From: Prorocentrum cordatum
Lineage: Eukaryota > Sar > Dinophyceae > Prorocentrales > Prorocentraceae
Direction: 5' to 3'
Length of the DNA: 64,000 nt
Assembly: GCA_963575745.1 (NCBI GenBank)
Contig: CAUYUJ010014560.1
Span: forward strand, 593,328 to 657,327
In this document: one piece after another, positions 18,545 to 29,814 of the stretch
How positions within the stretch are numbered: position 1 is the stretch's first letter
Layout: each line of letters opens with the position of its first letter
The notes under the pieces: model-generated
What the model saw: only the letters and a program-made list of their open reading frames with translations
Database searches by the model: none
What the model was told of the DNA's origin: nothing
Position numbers and translations under genes: made by a program

Positions 18545-18811
18545 GTGATGCACTGCGCGCCTGCCAGGGGCGCTGGGGCAATGCTCTGTATGAGCGTTTT
18601 GCATTTTCGGTCGCCCGTCGAGCCCGCGCAACCGAATCCAGATGCGATCGACGATTGGCTACTTTTTGATTGCATCGAAAACGCTTCAAACAAACGCTGT
18701 AACAACCAGACTCCTAATGTGCTGTATTTTTCCGTTTGGAAAACAGGCTACAAACAAAACGCGGCAACTGTCAGATTATGCGCGCGCTGTTCCGGCGAGA
18801 CTCCAGGATGA
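18545..18811 (+). CDS. Weak hypothetical segment
   Basis: An 88-codon plus frame with mixed, protein-like composition, including AQPNPDAIDDWLLFDCIENA and VLYFSVWKTGYKQNAA. The local sequence is less GC-rich than its surroundings. A minus-strand frame over the same bases is open too. No homologue recognised and no splice evidence. Confidence 0.25.
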   Translation: MMHCAPARGAGAMLCMSVLHFRSPVEPAQPNPDAIDDWLLFDCIENASNKRCNNQTPNVLYFSVWKTGYKQNAATVRLCARCSGETPG

Positions 18812-18869
18812 CACCCCGCCGCAAGATCCGCGACCGCCTCAAGCCCCCAGGTGCTCACAACTCGCGTTG

Positions 18870-19060
18870 GCGCCGCGCGCATCGGATTTAAACAGTGGCA
18901 ATAACTTCACGGATTGAGGGCGGGTGGTTTTCAAAATGTGGCTCTCGCCTTGGCGCCACGATCACTCGTTGTAAAAATAACAACAACTCACGGATTGAAG
19001 GCGGGTCGTTTTCAATATGTGGCTATCGCCTTGGCGCCGCGCGCATTCGTTTGAACCATT
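18870..19060. repeat. 81-bp tandem repeat
   Basis: CACGGATTGARGGCGGGTSG through GCCTTGGCGCC at 18909-18958 and 18990-19039, offset 81 bp, with a third partial copy of the GGCGCCGCGCGCAT portion on each side. Confidence 0.85.
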
Positions 19061-19164
19061 TGCAAGAATTTCACACGGCCCCCAACGCGCCGGCCGCCGA
19101 CGGCGACGGCGGGCGCGGAGCCGGCACCTGCGCCCAATAAAACACTTGGTGATGAGATGCATCA

Positions 19165-21570
19165 GGCGACCCCTTGCGGCGGGAGTGGCCCGCCTCAGGC
19201 GCGGTCCTTTCCGCCATGCCCCCGCGCGGTGACGCCCTTGCCCGGCGCCCTGCAGACGACGAAGCCCCGACTGCCGTCGCCACCGACCTGGCGCCGCTGG
19301 CCCCGGACCGCGCCACCCGCGCCGCTGGGGCCCCAGCCCCCCCCGCCCACGCGAGTGGTGAAGGGGCGCCCTCTCTGCCGCAGAGGCCCGACGACCGTCG
19401 GCGCCAGCCGCGCCCGCTGCGAGCTCCGAGGCTCCGCGCCTGCGAGCGCCGCGGACCAGCCCTCGGCATTAGCTTCCCGCCGCCACGGAGGCCTGCCGCA
19501 TCGCCCCCGAGGACAATGCTCCTGCTCCCGCGGCCGCTGGCCCTCTACGCCGCGCAGCCCAGGCGACGGAGCGACCGCGGGGCCCGGGACCTCAGCCCCG
19601 CCGCGCCGGCCGCGACCTGCCATGAAGGGGCCGCGCTCGACGCGCCAGGCAGCGCCTGCGGAGGCCCCGCCTGCGCCCGCGGTCGGAGGTTCTCGAAGCA
19701 TCGGCGCGGCATCGACGATGCGTCGGTGATGCTTCGACGAAGTATCGGCGACATCAGCGATGCATCGGCGGCGCCCCCCTCGCGCCGCATCGCGATGCAA
19801 ACGAGTTCCACATCGAGTCGCGTCGCGGACGCATCGTCGATGCAGCGCTCCACCCGCGACGCGTCGGCGACGGCTCAGCCGTCTCCTGGCCGCAGTGCCC
19901 TGCCGACGACGCCCGGTCTCGCGACAGGCAGCGCCAGCAGCGCAGGGGCGAGCAAAACGATTCTGAGCAACCGCTCTGAGCACGGAACCATGTGCCAACA
20001 ACCAGCAACAGCTGGACGGCGGCTACCTCGGTGCCAGCGCGAGCCCTGCTAACACTGGCTCACAGGCCACCCCCTTGCGCACCGCCGACCAGACAGGAGC
20101 GGCCACTCGAGCGCTTGCGCATGTCAGCGCCACGGCTGCCGACCTACAGCCCCGACCACACCGCTCCGCGCTCCCCTCGCGCCAGCTCGGACGTGCGCGC
20201 GGCGCTGCCCGCGGCCGACGTCGCCTCCCACCGCGGGCGGCCCCGGCCCACGGGCCCGAGGGAGACCGCGACCCCGTCAGCCTCGGTGGGCCTTCGGATC
20301 CCCACTCTCATCACCTTTAAAACTCGAATTTTCAGTTGCCCGAGCGGCGAGAGACCGCGCAGGGCGACCCCTCGCGGCGGGAACGACCTGCCTCTGGCAC
20401 GGTCCTTTTCCGCCAAGCCCCGGGACCCCTGCCCCGCCGTGCCAGCCGCAAGCGGCCGTGAACAGACCGCGCCCGACGTGCCCGGCAGGACCTGCGGCGG
20501 CCCCACCAGCGCCCGCGGACTGAGGCTCGCGACGCATTGGCGATGCCTCGACGACCCGTCGGCGATGCATCGACGTTGCATCGGCGACATCAGAGATGCT
20601 TCGGCGACGCCAACGCGGATGAAAACAGGCTCCACCTCGAGCCGCAGCGCTGGCCTATCGGCGACGCCGCGCTCCGCCCGCAGCGCGTCGGAGACGGCTC
20701 AGCCTTCTTCTGACCGCAGCGCCTTGCTGACGATCCCCGGCCTCGCGACAGGCAGCAGCCGCTCGAAACATGGCACCGCGTGCCCCATGCGCCAATTCGA
20801 CGAGGGCCACCGCGGCGCCAGCGAGAGCCCCGCTAACGCTGGCACGCGGACCACCACCCCGCGCACCGCCGACCAGGTAGCGGCGGCCATCCGAGCACTC
20901 CGACAGGTCAGCGCCACGGCTGCCGAGGCGCAGCCCCAGCCGCGCCGCCCCGAGCTGCTCCCTCGACAGCTCGGACGGCCGACGCGGCCTCCCTCCGCAG
21001 GCGGCCTCGGCCCAGGGGCCCGAGGGCGACCGCGGCCCGGCCCGCCCTCGCGGGGCCGCCGACCCCCGCTCGGATCACCATCGCCCCGCGCCCAGTGGCC
21101 CAGGCATTGCGGGGCCGCGCTGCGCGCCCCCTCGCGGCCGGAGCGGGCCGCCTCAAACGCGGCCCTCTTCCGTCGGGCCCCCTTCCCGCGGAGAGGCCCG
21201 GACGCGGCCCCCTTGCGAGCGCACGGGAGCGCGCCGCGCTCGACGAGCCAGGCGGCGCCCTTGGAGGCCCCGCCTGCGCCCGCAAGGGGGGGCCCCGCTC
21301 AGCGCCCCACCCACGGCGCGTCGGCGACGGCTCGGCCTTCTCCTGGCGCAGCGCCCCGCCGATGAGCCCCGGCCCCACGACAGTCAACATCGGCAGCGCA
21401 AAGCCGCTTCAGGCCGCCCCTCCCTGGGGGGAAGGCCTGCCTCAAGCAGCGCCCTTCCTCCGCGGCGCTCAGCCTGTCGACGCCGTCGAAGTCGCGCAAC
21501 TCGCGCGACCACTCGAGCGCGCCCAGTCCGCCTCGGACCACCTGCCCCTCGCCAAGGGCGCCCTCTGCTA
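19165..21570. repeat. Complex GC-rich tandem repeat
   Basis: Several modules recur in order: GCGACCCCTYGCGGCGGGA near 19169, 20367 and 21125; a CGCTCGACGMGCCAGGCRG module near 19635, 20470 and 21238; a GCATCGGCGA module near 19690 and 20540; and a GCTCAGCCGTCTCCTG module near 19875, 20698 and 21331. Unit length is about 0.75-1.2 kb. Long plus frames (to 457 codons at 19992-21365) use different frames in different units, so they are not convincing genes. Confidence 0.7.
19690..19830. repeat. GCATCGGCGAC module, copy 1
   Basis: A GATGCRTCGGCGA short repeat followed by a segment containing GTTCCACATCGAG. Related copies are at about 20540-20645 and 49255-49400. Confidence 0.65.
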
Positions 21571-22130
21571 AGCTTATGATCGAGGCCCGTGCGCCGCCTG
21601 GCAAGCGCCCACGGCCCGCTGCCACTGAGGGTCCTGAAGGGGTGCTGGATGGACGCCGCCACTTCCAGCGGGGTATCGCCACGCCAAAGACGTGTGCAAT
21701 CCTCGCTTCACCAGACCTGGTGGGCCCGTACGTACTACTGCGATGCAAGGTCACAGCTCCACCCTATGCTCGATTGTGGAGGGCCCCTCTCGGCCCCCTC
21801 TCTCGTTTTCCACTGGCCGCCCTCCCATGGCGGGTGCGAAGGGCCTCCTTTTGCCGACAGCACCGGCCAAAATGCTTCGGGCGAGGCGCGCTCGCCCGCC
21901 GGCCCGAGAACTCCGCCTATATTGTCCGATCTCTCCCCTTCTCTCTCTCTCTCTCGGTTTGCGTTATCTATGTCTCTCTTTGTTGTATAGTTGTTTTTTT
22001 GTTCTCTCTCTCTCTCTCTCTCTCTTTCTCAATAACCCTCTCTCTCTCGCTCTCTCTCTCTCTCGCCCCCTCTCTCCCAAACACAAACAGAATCCCTGTT
22101 GAATGGCAGGGCCTTCGGTATCATAGGTAC
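21571..22130. repeat. Intergenic stretch with (CT)n
   Basis: CT-rich microsatellite at about 21940-22075; the rest, 21571-21935, is unassigned sequence. Confidence 0.7.
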
Positions 22131-22133
22131 GGA

Positions 22134-22512
22134 CATGCTGTGTTTTCATGTAATGTTTGGGATTTCGGAGATGAGAAATGAGTAAACCATTTGTTTCATT
22201 GTTTGATGTTTGGGGAATTCCCCCCGCACAAAATCCCGCCCAGGAGCCGCGCTACGGTTCAGAGCCTCAGAAATCCGAGGATCCGCAAACATCAAAATGA
22301 AAACACATGGTTTTCTCACCTCCCATCCCAGAAATCCACACAACAACAGCATCACAACTCAGGGTTCCCGCACCCATGACATCGGACACATGGTATTTTC
22401 ATATATGTTTGCTGATTCCGGGGGTCGGTCATCCTGGGAGGGCTCCTGGGGTGAATTTTAGTCGGAGGGAAGATCCACCAAATCCCAAACATCCAAATGA
22501 CAACACAAGGTT
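22134..22512. repeat. Foldback array of four related arms
   Basis: ATGCTGTGTTTTCATGTAAT at 22135 and CACATGGTATTTTCATATAT at 22388 are in one orientation. AAACATCAAAATGAAAACAC near 22281 and AAACATCCAAATGACAACAC near 22485 are their reverse complements. Arms alternate, so the region can form hairpins. Confidence 0.65.
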
Positions 22513-22734
22513 CCCATATTCCTCATCTCATAAATCCCACAACTCAAAATGATAGCATAATGTCTGATGAGCCGACATGTTTGTGGGTAGGTCCGTTCGA
22601 GCCGAGGTCTTCCTTTGTGGAGGATGGCGTCCTTTCGCAATCAACAAGGCGTTCTGGCAGATCGCGCGCCACACCACCCTCGGAGTTGAGAAACAGAGCT
22701 GGCGCTTTGGGGAGCCGACAAGCGAGAGGGGGGA

Positions 22735-22845
22735 AAGAGAGAGAGAGAGAGAGGGCGAAGGAGAGAGAAAAAGAGAGCGAGAGAGAGAGAGAGAGATAAG
22801 GCGAGAGAACGAGAAAGGGAGAGAGAGAGAGAGAGTGTGAGAAAA
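22735..22845. repeat. (GA)n microsatellite
   Basis: GAGA tract with GC and AA interruptions, opposite polarity to the CT tract at 21.95 kb. 22850-23615 has a short TA run near 22920 and no gene I can support. Confidence 0.9.
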
Positions 22846-23615
22846 CGACGAGGAGGAGCAACAACCGAATGCTGGTAATAATGGGAGCTTTGTGGAGGGG
22901 GGCTGTCCACATGTGTATATATATATATATATAAAACTAGATCTATTCACAGACACTAGACACGCACTATTCACCGTGCCGTAAGCACTGAGTGCGCGTG
23001 TCCACAGGTCACTTCGAACCTCCTGTGCCGAGTATTGTGCTTTCCTTTCCTCATCGCAAACACACGAGGCAAGCCTGATGCCCCTGGGGTCGCCTCTCGT
23101 CGACACGCGCAGCCAAGGCAGCGTGCGAAAGGAAGGCTAACTACCGGGTCCTGAGATCCGACGTCGCGAAACAACATGCACAACTGGACAAAAACCATAA
23201 ACTACATATTGCTGCAATACTCCGTACCCATCGAGCTGGTTCGATCCGTGAAGGTCCCCAGTCAAAGAACGAGGGGAAACGCACAAGGGTACAAGGGTGA
23301 ACAAACGTGCGAAGCAAGGGTCTCACGGGATGCCTCGATCTAAGCTATTTGATCACACTTGAGATTCGTATCGTTGCCATGGCATGCAGCACATGTTTGC
23401 GGATGTGTGGTCACATAACCTGCTGTAGACAGATGTGCATGCATGTCTGCATATGTTGCCCGGTTCGTAGCAACCGAGGCTCGAATCTAGAAGCCTCTCG
23501 ACACGTCCTGTAGCCAAGTCGGATAAAATGATGCGCAGTCACAACTCGAGAATTATCTTGCCCTCATCGTGCCACCCTCGTTTGCTTTCTCAACGACATG
23601 CGAATGACACATGGA

Positions 23616-24044
23616 TTACATATTCGTGGATCTTTCACGTGGGCGCGGGGGGAAAATAATCTCCCCGAAACCATAAAGCCAGTGCTGCCTGAGTTGTCGA
23701 CGGTGTGGGTACGTCGATAATACACGCGCCCTGATCCATGTCTGCGTTTCCTCGATCTCCGAGCCGCAGGCGGGGCGGTGGGTGGGGGGGGGTCGGCGAC
23801 CGCTCAGCGCCAGCGCGCTGCCGTCGAGAAGGTTGTAGAACGCCAGCGACCGGTCGTCTCGCAGGAAGCCCTTGCAGGCCTCCGCGCGCCGCCCGCAAGC
23901 AAAGTGGGCCGCCCGCGGCTCCAGCTGCGAAGCCACGACGACCTCGACCTTCCCATCGGCCGATCGGTCGGAACACAACGGCATTGCGGGCCGCTGCATG
24001 ACGGCATGACGGCATGATCGGTCGGAACTGCTGTACGACAACAT
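23616..24044 (-). CDS. Exon with SF3A1-like ubiquitin-like end
   Basis: The minus frame encodes GKVEVVVASQLEPRAAHFAC, then a Cys-rich stretch and FLRDDRSLAFYNLLDGSAL. SF3A1, a U2 snRNP component, ends in a ubiquitin-like domain whose last part has the same pattern: F-hydrophobic-basic-D, SLA-aromatic-YN, G, then Leu-rich and a basic end. Here the end reads ALSGRR before a Pro-rich run. About 55 residues fit; the remainder of a ubiquitin-like fold lies in an upstream exon or is missing. The continuation to 23616 may be intron read-through. Nuclear splicing role is inferred. Confidence is moderate because the match is short. Confidence 0.4.
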   Translation of the reverse strand: MLSYSSSDRSCRHAVMQRPAMPLCSDRSADGKVEVVVASQLEPRAAHFACGRRAEACKGFLRDDRSLAFYNLLDGSALALSGRRPPPTHRPACGSEIEETQTWIRARVLSTYPHRRQLRQHWLYGFGEIIFPPRPRERSTNM

Positions 24045-24289
24045 GAACCTGGCACAAGAACCGGCACAGCATGGCGAGCCAGCGGCGGCATGGTGTCATG
24101 AATCTGGCACAGGAAGCGAAAAGGCGAGAGGACGGGGGAGGAAGAAGAGCTGCAGCAGTCCAAGGGGAGCAAAGGTCAGTACGGCGCTCGTCCTCGGTGG
24201 CCTCCTGACTGACAGGAGGATCGACGTAAGGGCCCTCGACAGCCCCAGAGCCCCACTCTCCGTCATATTTTTCTTTCGCCGGGCCTAGA

Positions 24290-24420
24290 CCAAGTCACTG
24301 ATAGCCGGTTGCTTATCCCATAGACGAGTTCGTTGGCAGCCCGCGCCGCCTCTAGGGCAAGCGCCTCCGATTCGAGAGAAACTGGATCGGTGATAGAAGT
24401 CCCCCGCTCCCCATTACTTT
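24290..24420 (-). CDS. Exon-like island, unknown
   Basis: Minus-strand frame containing SITDPVSLESEALALEAARA and ANELVYGISNRL, helix-like and non-repetitive, 3' of a Glu/Asn-rich stretch. It lies upstream of the SF3A1-like exon on the same strand and could belong to the same gene. No splice junction could be fixed. Confidence 0.3.
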
Positions 24421-24619
24421 CCTCCCCATTATTTTCCTCCTCTGGCTCCATCTCCTTCCCACCCTTCCCCGGCGCTTTTCCAGCTCCTTCTTCTCTTCTT
24501 CCCCTTCTTCTCAGAGGAGGCTGAGAGGAGGAAGACGAGGATGGTCGCATTGTGGTTGCACTGTTGCCAGATGTCTTGACTGCACATGCAGTAGCATCCA
24601 TTAGCTTCGGTGAGCGTCT

Positions 24620-24800
24620 CCTAGCTTGCGCGACAGGAAGACGAGGAGGAGGAGGGGGAGGAGGAGAAGGAGGATGAGGAGAAGGGGGTTGGCGGAGGAG
24701 GAGGAGGACGGTTCCATAACCTCCCGGCGCCGTCCTGGCAGACCGAGGGCGCTACTCTCCTCCCGAGCGGCGACCTCATCTTCGTCCTCCTCGGATCTTG
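24620..24800. repeat. (GGA)-type tract
   Basis: Interrupted GGA/GAG triplets at about 24640-24710 on the plus strand; TCC-type codons on the minus. No gene supported. Confidence 0.7.
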
Positions 24801-24964
24801 CCAACGGCTGACACGCCCGAAATGGAAATGAAACAAACGTGAACGATACCAAACAGCAACCGTTTTTCAGAACTGACGGCGGCCGCTGTCGGGCAGGCGA
24901 CTTTCGCCCCGAATTGACAACGTCCGCGGCGCTGCCGCCTGCGAGTCCTGCTCTCAAAATGGGC

Positions 24965-25215
24965 AAGATGTGCTGATGGTGTCCATCTCCATTCTTCCGC
25001 CCCCAGCTCGATCGTGCTGAAAATGCGTCCCTGGCTCAAGGTATCCTTAGGATTTTCCAGGAGCCCCAGATGACCTCCAGAGCACCCCTCACAGGGGCTC
25101 CAACATGGCGCGAGAAGCAAGGGATACTCTGGTCGAAGAGCATCTTTATCAACCCCATTCATGTAAGAACACATGAGCGACGACAGGAGCCTTACGCATG
25201 ATGCCATAGCGGCCT
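24965..25215 (-). CDS. Exon-like island, unknown
   Basis: Minus frame including MNGVDKDALRPEYPLLLAPC and LLENPKDTLSQGRIFSTIEL followed by GAEEWRWTPSAHLAHF. Mixed composition, not repetitive, about 80 codons. No family recognised; splice sites not resolved. Confidence 0.3.
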
Positions 25216-25544
25216 TGCACGATGGCTCACGCGGCCGCCCACGCGGCACGCCGCGTGAAAAGAAAGAACGCTTACGCGCGGCCGTACGCGGGCAACTTAC
25301 GTGCGACTGTCGGCTTAGTCGACCCCGTTTTGCTTCGTCGCCCACGCGAACCTTACACCTGCTGGTCTTCCTGACACACACACACACACGGGCAAGGGTG
25401 CAGAAATTGAAGGGCGTTTGTAACCGAATGAAAACCTGCTGGGACGTCCCATACGCCAACATTGATTGGACCAGCATGGCGGTGTTCGCACGTGGTCGCA
25501 GACCTCTGCCTCCCCATCTCCTCCCTGCTTTCCTTCGCTACCCC

Positions 25545-25730
25545 GCCCCATCTATCCTCCACTGCTCTCCCTCATCCTCCGCACCACCACAACCATCAGA
25601 AGCCAGACCTTCCTCGAAGGCACTTATTCCGATTCGGGCAGTGGCAGCCTCCTTCAGCTTCATCTTGTTCATTGGAATCGTCACGCCAATGGCCGCCAAC
25701 ATCTCCTCTATCGCTGACCGTGCATGACTG
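25545..25730 (-). CDS. Exon-like island: EMLAAIGVTIPMN
   Basis: After acceptor GATAGAG|GAGATG the minus frame reads EMLAAIGVTIPMNKMKLKEA and ATARIGISAFEEGLASDG, a typical soluble helical composition. A GT (GATG|GTTG) or GA donor follows. Same strand as the islands at 24.3 and 25.1 kb and the SF3A1-like exon, so a single spread-out gene is possible but unproven. Confidence 0.4.
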
Positions 25731-25734
25731 CCCC

Positions 25735-26890
25735 AACCACGAGAATGCACGCACGGTGGTCGCAAGAGCGCCGTCTGATGGGCGCCTGGAGAGCGAGCAT
25801 GTAACGGCACTGGCCCCTTCTCGTGCGAGGATGCTGCAGGGGTGCTCCACCCATCCAACCCACACGCTCTGCCTCGCCCTTCTCCTTCCCCTGCTGCCCT
25901 GCCCCCTTCCCGATGCACGGGAGCGCTGCGCAGACACCTATCCTCGCTGCGACCTCGACTGACAAGCTGCCCGCCTTCGCGCTTCCCGCCTTCGGCGAAG
26001 CCCGAAGCGCGGAGGGCCCAGCCTCCAAAGGCCCCCGGAGGTCCTCCCGGGGCCCCCGCGAGCCTCCGAGCTCCCCGGAGACCCCCGCCGAAGGCTCCGG
26101 GATACCTCCCGAGGCCCAGAACGAGACCTGAAGGGGCAGGCAAACAAACCGACCAAACACTGGTTCTCGAACCTCGAAAGTCGACGACCACGAAACTCGG
26201 GAAGCGCGATCATACTCGCACCCGGGTCTCAAGATCCTGTCTCCCAAGCTCCGACAAGCGGGATGAACGAATAAGGGAGGACTTGAAGTAATATGGCTCT
26301 GGGGCGCCTTGACCCTGCTAGGGGGCCCAATTTCCTGGTGTCACCCATCTGGAGGGCACGCAGCAGAATGATCTGATGCGAGCGGTGTCTGGCCACTGGT
26401 TGGGTTGCTGAGCCAAGTGGCAAGCAAACAATGTCCAACAACGTGGGCTGGCTATTCTCCCGGCCGCCCATCCCATGGGAGGGAATGGGGGGGCGTGACG
26501 GTCACCGGCAACAGTTATTGCCCTGGAGCAGTTGGGGGACGCTGGATCGGCACAGCCGCCCGAATTTCCGCCCTCGCGGACACGGAGACCTTCGGTCAGC
26601 CCAAAGATCATACATCGCACCACGATGCAGTACGCAAGGAAATCTCACGAAACTCGTAATGGTAGGACGGTATCGGTGTACGTTTGCATGTTTGCCTGGC
26701 TTCCTGCTTCACGTTGGGGCGGGCGCCTGACAAACAAATTTTCTGGTGCGCGGCGCGCCCTGGATTAATGAATATCTGATCTACGACGCGCCCTGGATTA
26801 ATAAATCCTCTATCGCGGTTGCACCAATGACCTCGCGCGTTGTTCGGTAATGGTTGCCTGACATGCAACGGTCGTTACCTACTCTCGGCC
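25735..26890. other. Unassigned sequence
   Basis: Includes a Gly/Pro-biased low-complexity patch at about 25990-26110 and several overlapping open frames on both strands; none is convincing. Confidence 0.4.
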
Positions 26891-27510
26891 ACCTGAACAC
26901 GCGGATGCCAATGACTATTCATCGAGAGGGGTGGGCAGCCCAGCTCGCGCCTCCCCAGAATGCCTCGCGGAGGCACACTGGCGGCGCAGCGAGGCGCACT
27001 GGCCGCAGCCATCGCGCGAAGCGTCATAAGCAAATGCGCGGGAGGGGGGGGGGGAATTGAGGGGGGGGCGGAAACAGAGGTGATCGGTGAATGCGGGCTT
27101 GCCTGGCCGCCTAAGCAGGGCAGAGGCGAGCTGGCGCGCGGATGTCAGCGTTGGTTCATCGACAGAGGTGTGCAGCCCAGCTCGCGCCTCCCCGAAGTGC
27201 TTCGCGAAGACGCAGGGGCGTCGCGGTGAGGCGCGCTGGCCGGAAGTGCGCGGAAGGAGGAAAGGGGGATAAGAGAAGGGTGGGCCGGGAGCAGAGGTGA
27301 TTGGTTAATGTGGGCTCGCCGCTCCCGCAACGGCCGCGGCCGACTCAAGGCCGCCCGGGCAGGCCAGAGGTGAGCCGCTACGCGGATGTCAGCGCCTGTT
27401 CATCGACAGGCTTGGGCAGTCCAGCTCGCGCATCCCCACGAATGCCTCGCGGAGGCGCAGCGGCGGTGCAGAGGGGCACGCTGGCCGCACCCATCGCGCG
27501 AAATGTGCGT
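26890..27510. repeat. ~240-bp tandem repeat
   Basis: CATCGASAGRSKTGGGCAGC followed by CCAGCTCGCGCCTCCCC begins at about 26919, 27157 and 27398, spacings 238 and 241 bp. Units also share GAGGTGATYGGTKAATG. Confidence 0.85.
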
Positions 27511-27606
27511 TTCCAGACAACGGAAACAGAAAACAGGCGCGGCAGAGATCACAAGAATACCGACAACATGCGCACGACGATGGCGACGCAGGCGACGCAC
27601 GCCAGC

Positions 27607-28356
27607 TCAACGATCCGGAAGAGCGCGCGGAGCACAGCGCACGTGTCTTCCAGGCGCCCCCATGGCACGAACCGCTTCCGCGAAAGACGCATCCTCACCA
27701 ATAGCATCCTCCCGAATCATAAACTTTTCGGGGATGCCCGAGCAACCCGGCCCGAGCGAAAACAAAATCGCCCGACTCGACGACAACAAGCAGCACACCC
27801 TGTACGAATGAACATCGTCCTGCACATCGCTTCTTGTCGGGTTCGAAGGCGGCCGGACGCTTCCGATCGCGGTCGCGGCGCCCTGTTTGCCCCTTTCCGA
27901 ACTCCTATTTCGGGGAGCGGGCGCGCGGGTCGGGGGGTTCGGGCGTTGGGGTCGAAGGCAACGAGTCGGGCTGGACAAAGGGCGGGGGAGGCCTGGGCGC
28001 ATGGCGACCGGGCTTCCCCCCGCAGCGTGCATAGGCCCGTTTTCGGGCATGCCATCAGACCTCTTCCGCTTGATGAGCGGCGATGTCATCGAGAGACTGA
28101 CCGTCTCGGGCCTCTGCTTGGTCGGCGGCGGTTCTGGCCGGGCTGTCCGCGGGCTGGCGCCCCATGATTTCCTCGAAAACCAGTTCAAGAGAGTCGTCGG
28201 AGGGGGGCGAAGCCTCTTCGCAGTCGGCGAGGGGCGCGAGCGTGGAGGATGGATCGTCGGCGCCAAGGGAACAGGAGAACTGACGCCATAGGCCTCAGCT
28301 TCCACTCCCTGCGGCAGGCCAACGCCCCCGCAGGCGATCGATCTGGGCGTCGACAT
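27607..28356 (-). CDS. Hypothetical Pro-rich protein, 249 codons
   Basis: Uninterrupted minus frame with varied composition: Pro-rich first half containing PPPTTLLNWFSRKSWG, a basic patch (PLIKRKRSDG), and a more ordered end with FMIREDAIGEDASFAEAVRA. A plus-strand frame overlaps it but is Arg-rich and looks like a shadow. The start is uncertain, since the frame upstream (28185-28679) carries its own coding-like sequence. TTLLNWF resembles a PCNA-binding box without the leading Gln; that is weak. No function assigned. Confidence 0.35.
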   Translation of the reverse strand: MSTPRSIACGGVGLPQGVEAEAYGVSSPVPLAPTIHPPRSRPSPTAKRLRPPPTTLLNWFSRKSWGASPRTARPEPPPTKQRPETVSLSMTSPLIKRKRSDGMPENGPMHAAGGSPVAMRPGLPRPLSSPTRCLRPQRPNPPTRAPAPRNRSSERGKQGAATAIGSVRPPSNPTRSDVQDDVHSYRVCCLLSSSRAILFSLGPGCSGIPEKFMIREDAIGEDASFAEAVRAMGAPGRHVRCAPRALPDR

Positions 28357-28364
28357 GCGGGGAA

Positions 28365-28679
28365 ATGCTCCCCCGATGAGATGGGCCCCAGGTCATGCTC
28401 GCCATCCGAGAGGTCGATGGCGACGTGCGTTTGGCCACCGATCGGTAACGGCGTCTGCTTGCCGCGCTCGTGCCGGCCGGGCCCCCTGTCGCCGTGGGCC
28501 CTCGGGGTGTCTGGGCGGTGCTCATCGTCGCAGGGCATGTCCCAGCTGATCTTCGCATGACGGCGTTGACTCTGTTCCCCGACATAGTCGCGGGGAGCAG
28601 CCCCAAACACTTTCGCGCTTGAACCGCGGCGCCGGTCGCCTTTCTTTCGCGCATCGCCCAAAGAAAAACAATAACACAA
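28365..28679 (-). CDS. Hypothetical coding segment, upstream frame
   Basis: Minus frame with KVFGAAPRDYVGEQSQRRHA, then KISWDMPCDDEHRPDTPRAH and a segment ending LSDGEHDLGPISSGEHFP. It is followed in another frame by the 27607-28356 ORF, so the two could be one protein joined by an intron or a frameshift near 28360. No domain recognised. Confidence 0.35.
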
Positions 28680-28876
28680 CTTCCCCCTATGTGCGCGTCG
28701 CTTTCATAGGTGAAAAACTATTCGGCTGACAGATCAGGAAGGGATCTCTCGCAACCCGACTGAACGGCTGCGCATTCACGTTCTCCTCGATGATTTCCCC
28801 CGCGCGGTAACCTCGCGAAGCCATTGGGGAGCGCCCCGGGGTTCTGATTAGCGCCGCGCCGCATTTGCATAATTCT

Positions 28877-28898
28877 GGGGGGGGGGGGGGGGGGGGGG
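28877..28898. repeat. G22 homopolymer
   Basis: Twenty-two consecutive G. It is followed at about 28910 by GATATAAATAG, a TATA-box-like string, but nothing downstream suggests a promoter. Confidence 0.95.
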
Positions 28899-28984
28899 TC
28901 GCCGAGCGATATAAATAGCGCCGCGTAAATGGAACGAAAATGAATAATGTCCGCGCCCCGGTTCGGGTGGCGCCCCATTTGCAC

Positions 28985-29200
28985 TTGGAATCACAGTGAG
29001 AATGCGAGTAAATTGCGAACAATAAGAACAATACTAATAACAATAGCAATAAGAAAAGTGCAAATAATGCGAATACGCATGATCATAATAACAAGACGAA
29101 GGGAAACAAATAATGATAAGAACGAGCGTAAGAACTGCAATAACTACAATTATAAGGATATATATGAATAGTGGTAAAATGACAAGAACAGAATTATTGC
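28985..29200. repeat. A-rich low-complexity DNA
   Basis: AATAA/ACAAT-rich degenerate triplets, in contrast to the GC-rich surroundings. 29200-29810 beyond it has open frames but nothing recognised. Confidence 0.75.
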
Positions 29201-29814
29201 GCATGGAGTTCGGCGCCGACCCGGGCGTTCGGCGTGGACCTCCGAAGACGCGCGCGCATGCGCTAGTGCATGCGCGCGCACGTGGGCCCCACCAAAAAAA
29301 ACGCCGTCGTCATCTCGCGCCCCACCCCGGAAAATGCAAGCTCGAATGGTTTGCGCCGGCGGCCGCTGGAGGCTGGAGCTCGCGCGCAGAAGCGAGGCGG
29401 GCGCCTCTGCAGTACCGGCTGCAGCCGCCGAGGACACCACTCGCGAGGAACATTGCAAAACCAATTTTCTAAGCATTCCAAGTATCTGTTGCCGAGCCCT
29501 CACTTATGCGCAAGGGGCGCGCGACGCGATGCGACCGCCGCTGCGGGCGCCGCCCGGGCCTGGCTGACACTGGGCGGGCAAAGCCTGAGCCTCAGACATC
29601 TGGCGCGTCGGGGCAGCGCGCAATGCGAGACGCGCGCGCGGGCGGCAGCGAGAGGGAAGGGGGGGTGGCCGGAAGCCGATGCGTCAGAGGGACAGCGATG
29701 CAACTGCATTGTTCTATCTTTTTGCACCAGAAAACTCGGGCGCCGAACCCCCCCTAACGCGGCGGTGGGGTAATGGTGCAAAGTCACGCTGCTTTCCATC
29801 TCGCCATTCATTCG

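Noticed and set aside
19992-21365. A 457-codon plus-strand open frame
   Set aside because: It lies in the 0.75-1.2-kb repeat, and the homologous segments of neighbouring units are read in another frame, so there is no consistent coding frame.
23230-23260. GGTTCGATCC resembling a tRNA T-loop
   Set aside because: No matching acceptor, D-arm or anticodon arm could be drawn around it.
28908-28922. TATA-box-like GATATAAATAG after a G22 run
   Set aside because: No gene start follows it, and an A/T-rich string like this arises easily; dinoflagellates generally lack conventional TATA boxes.
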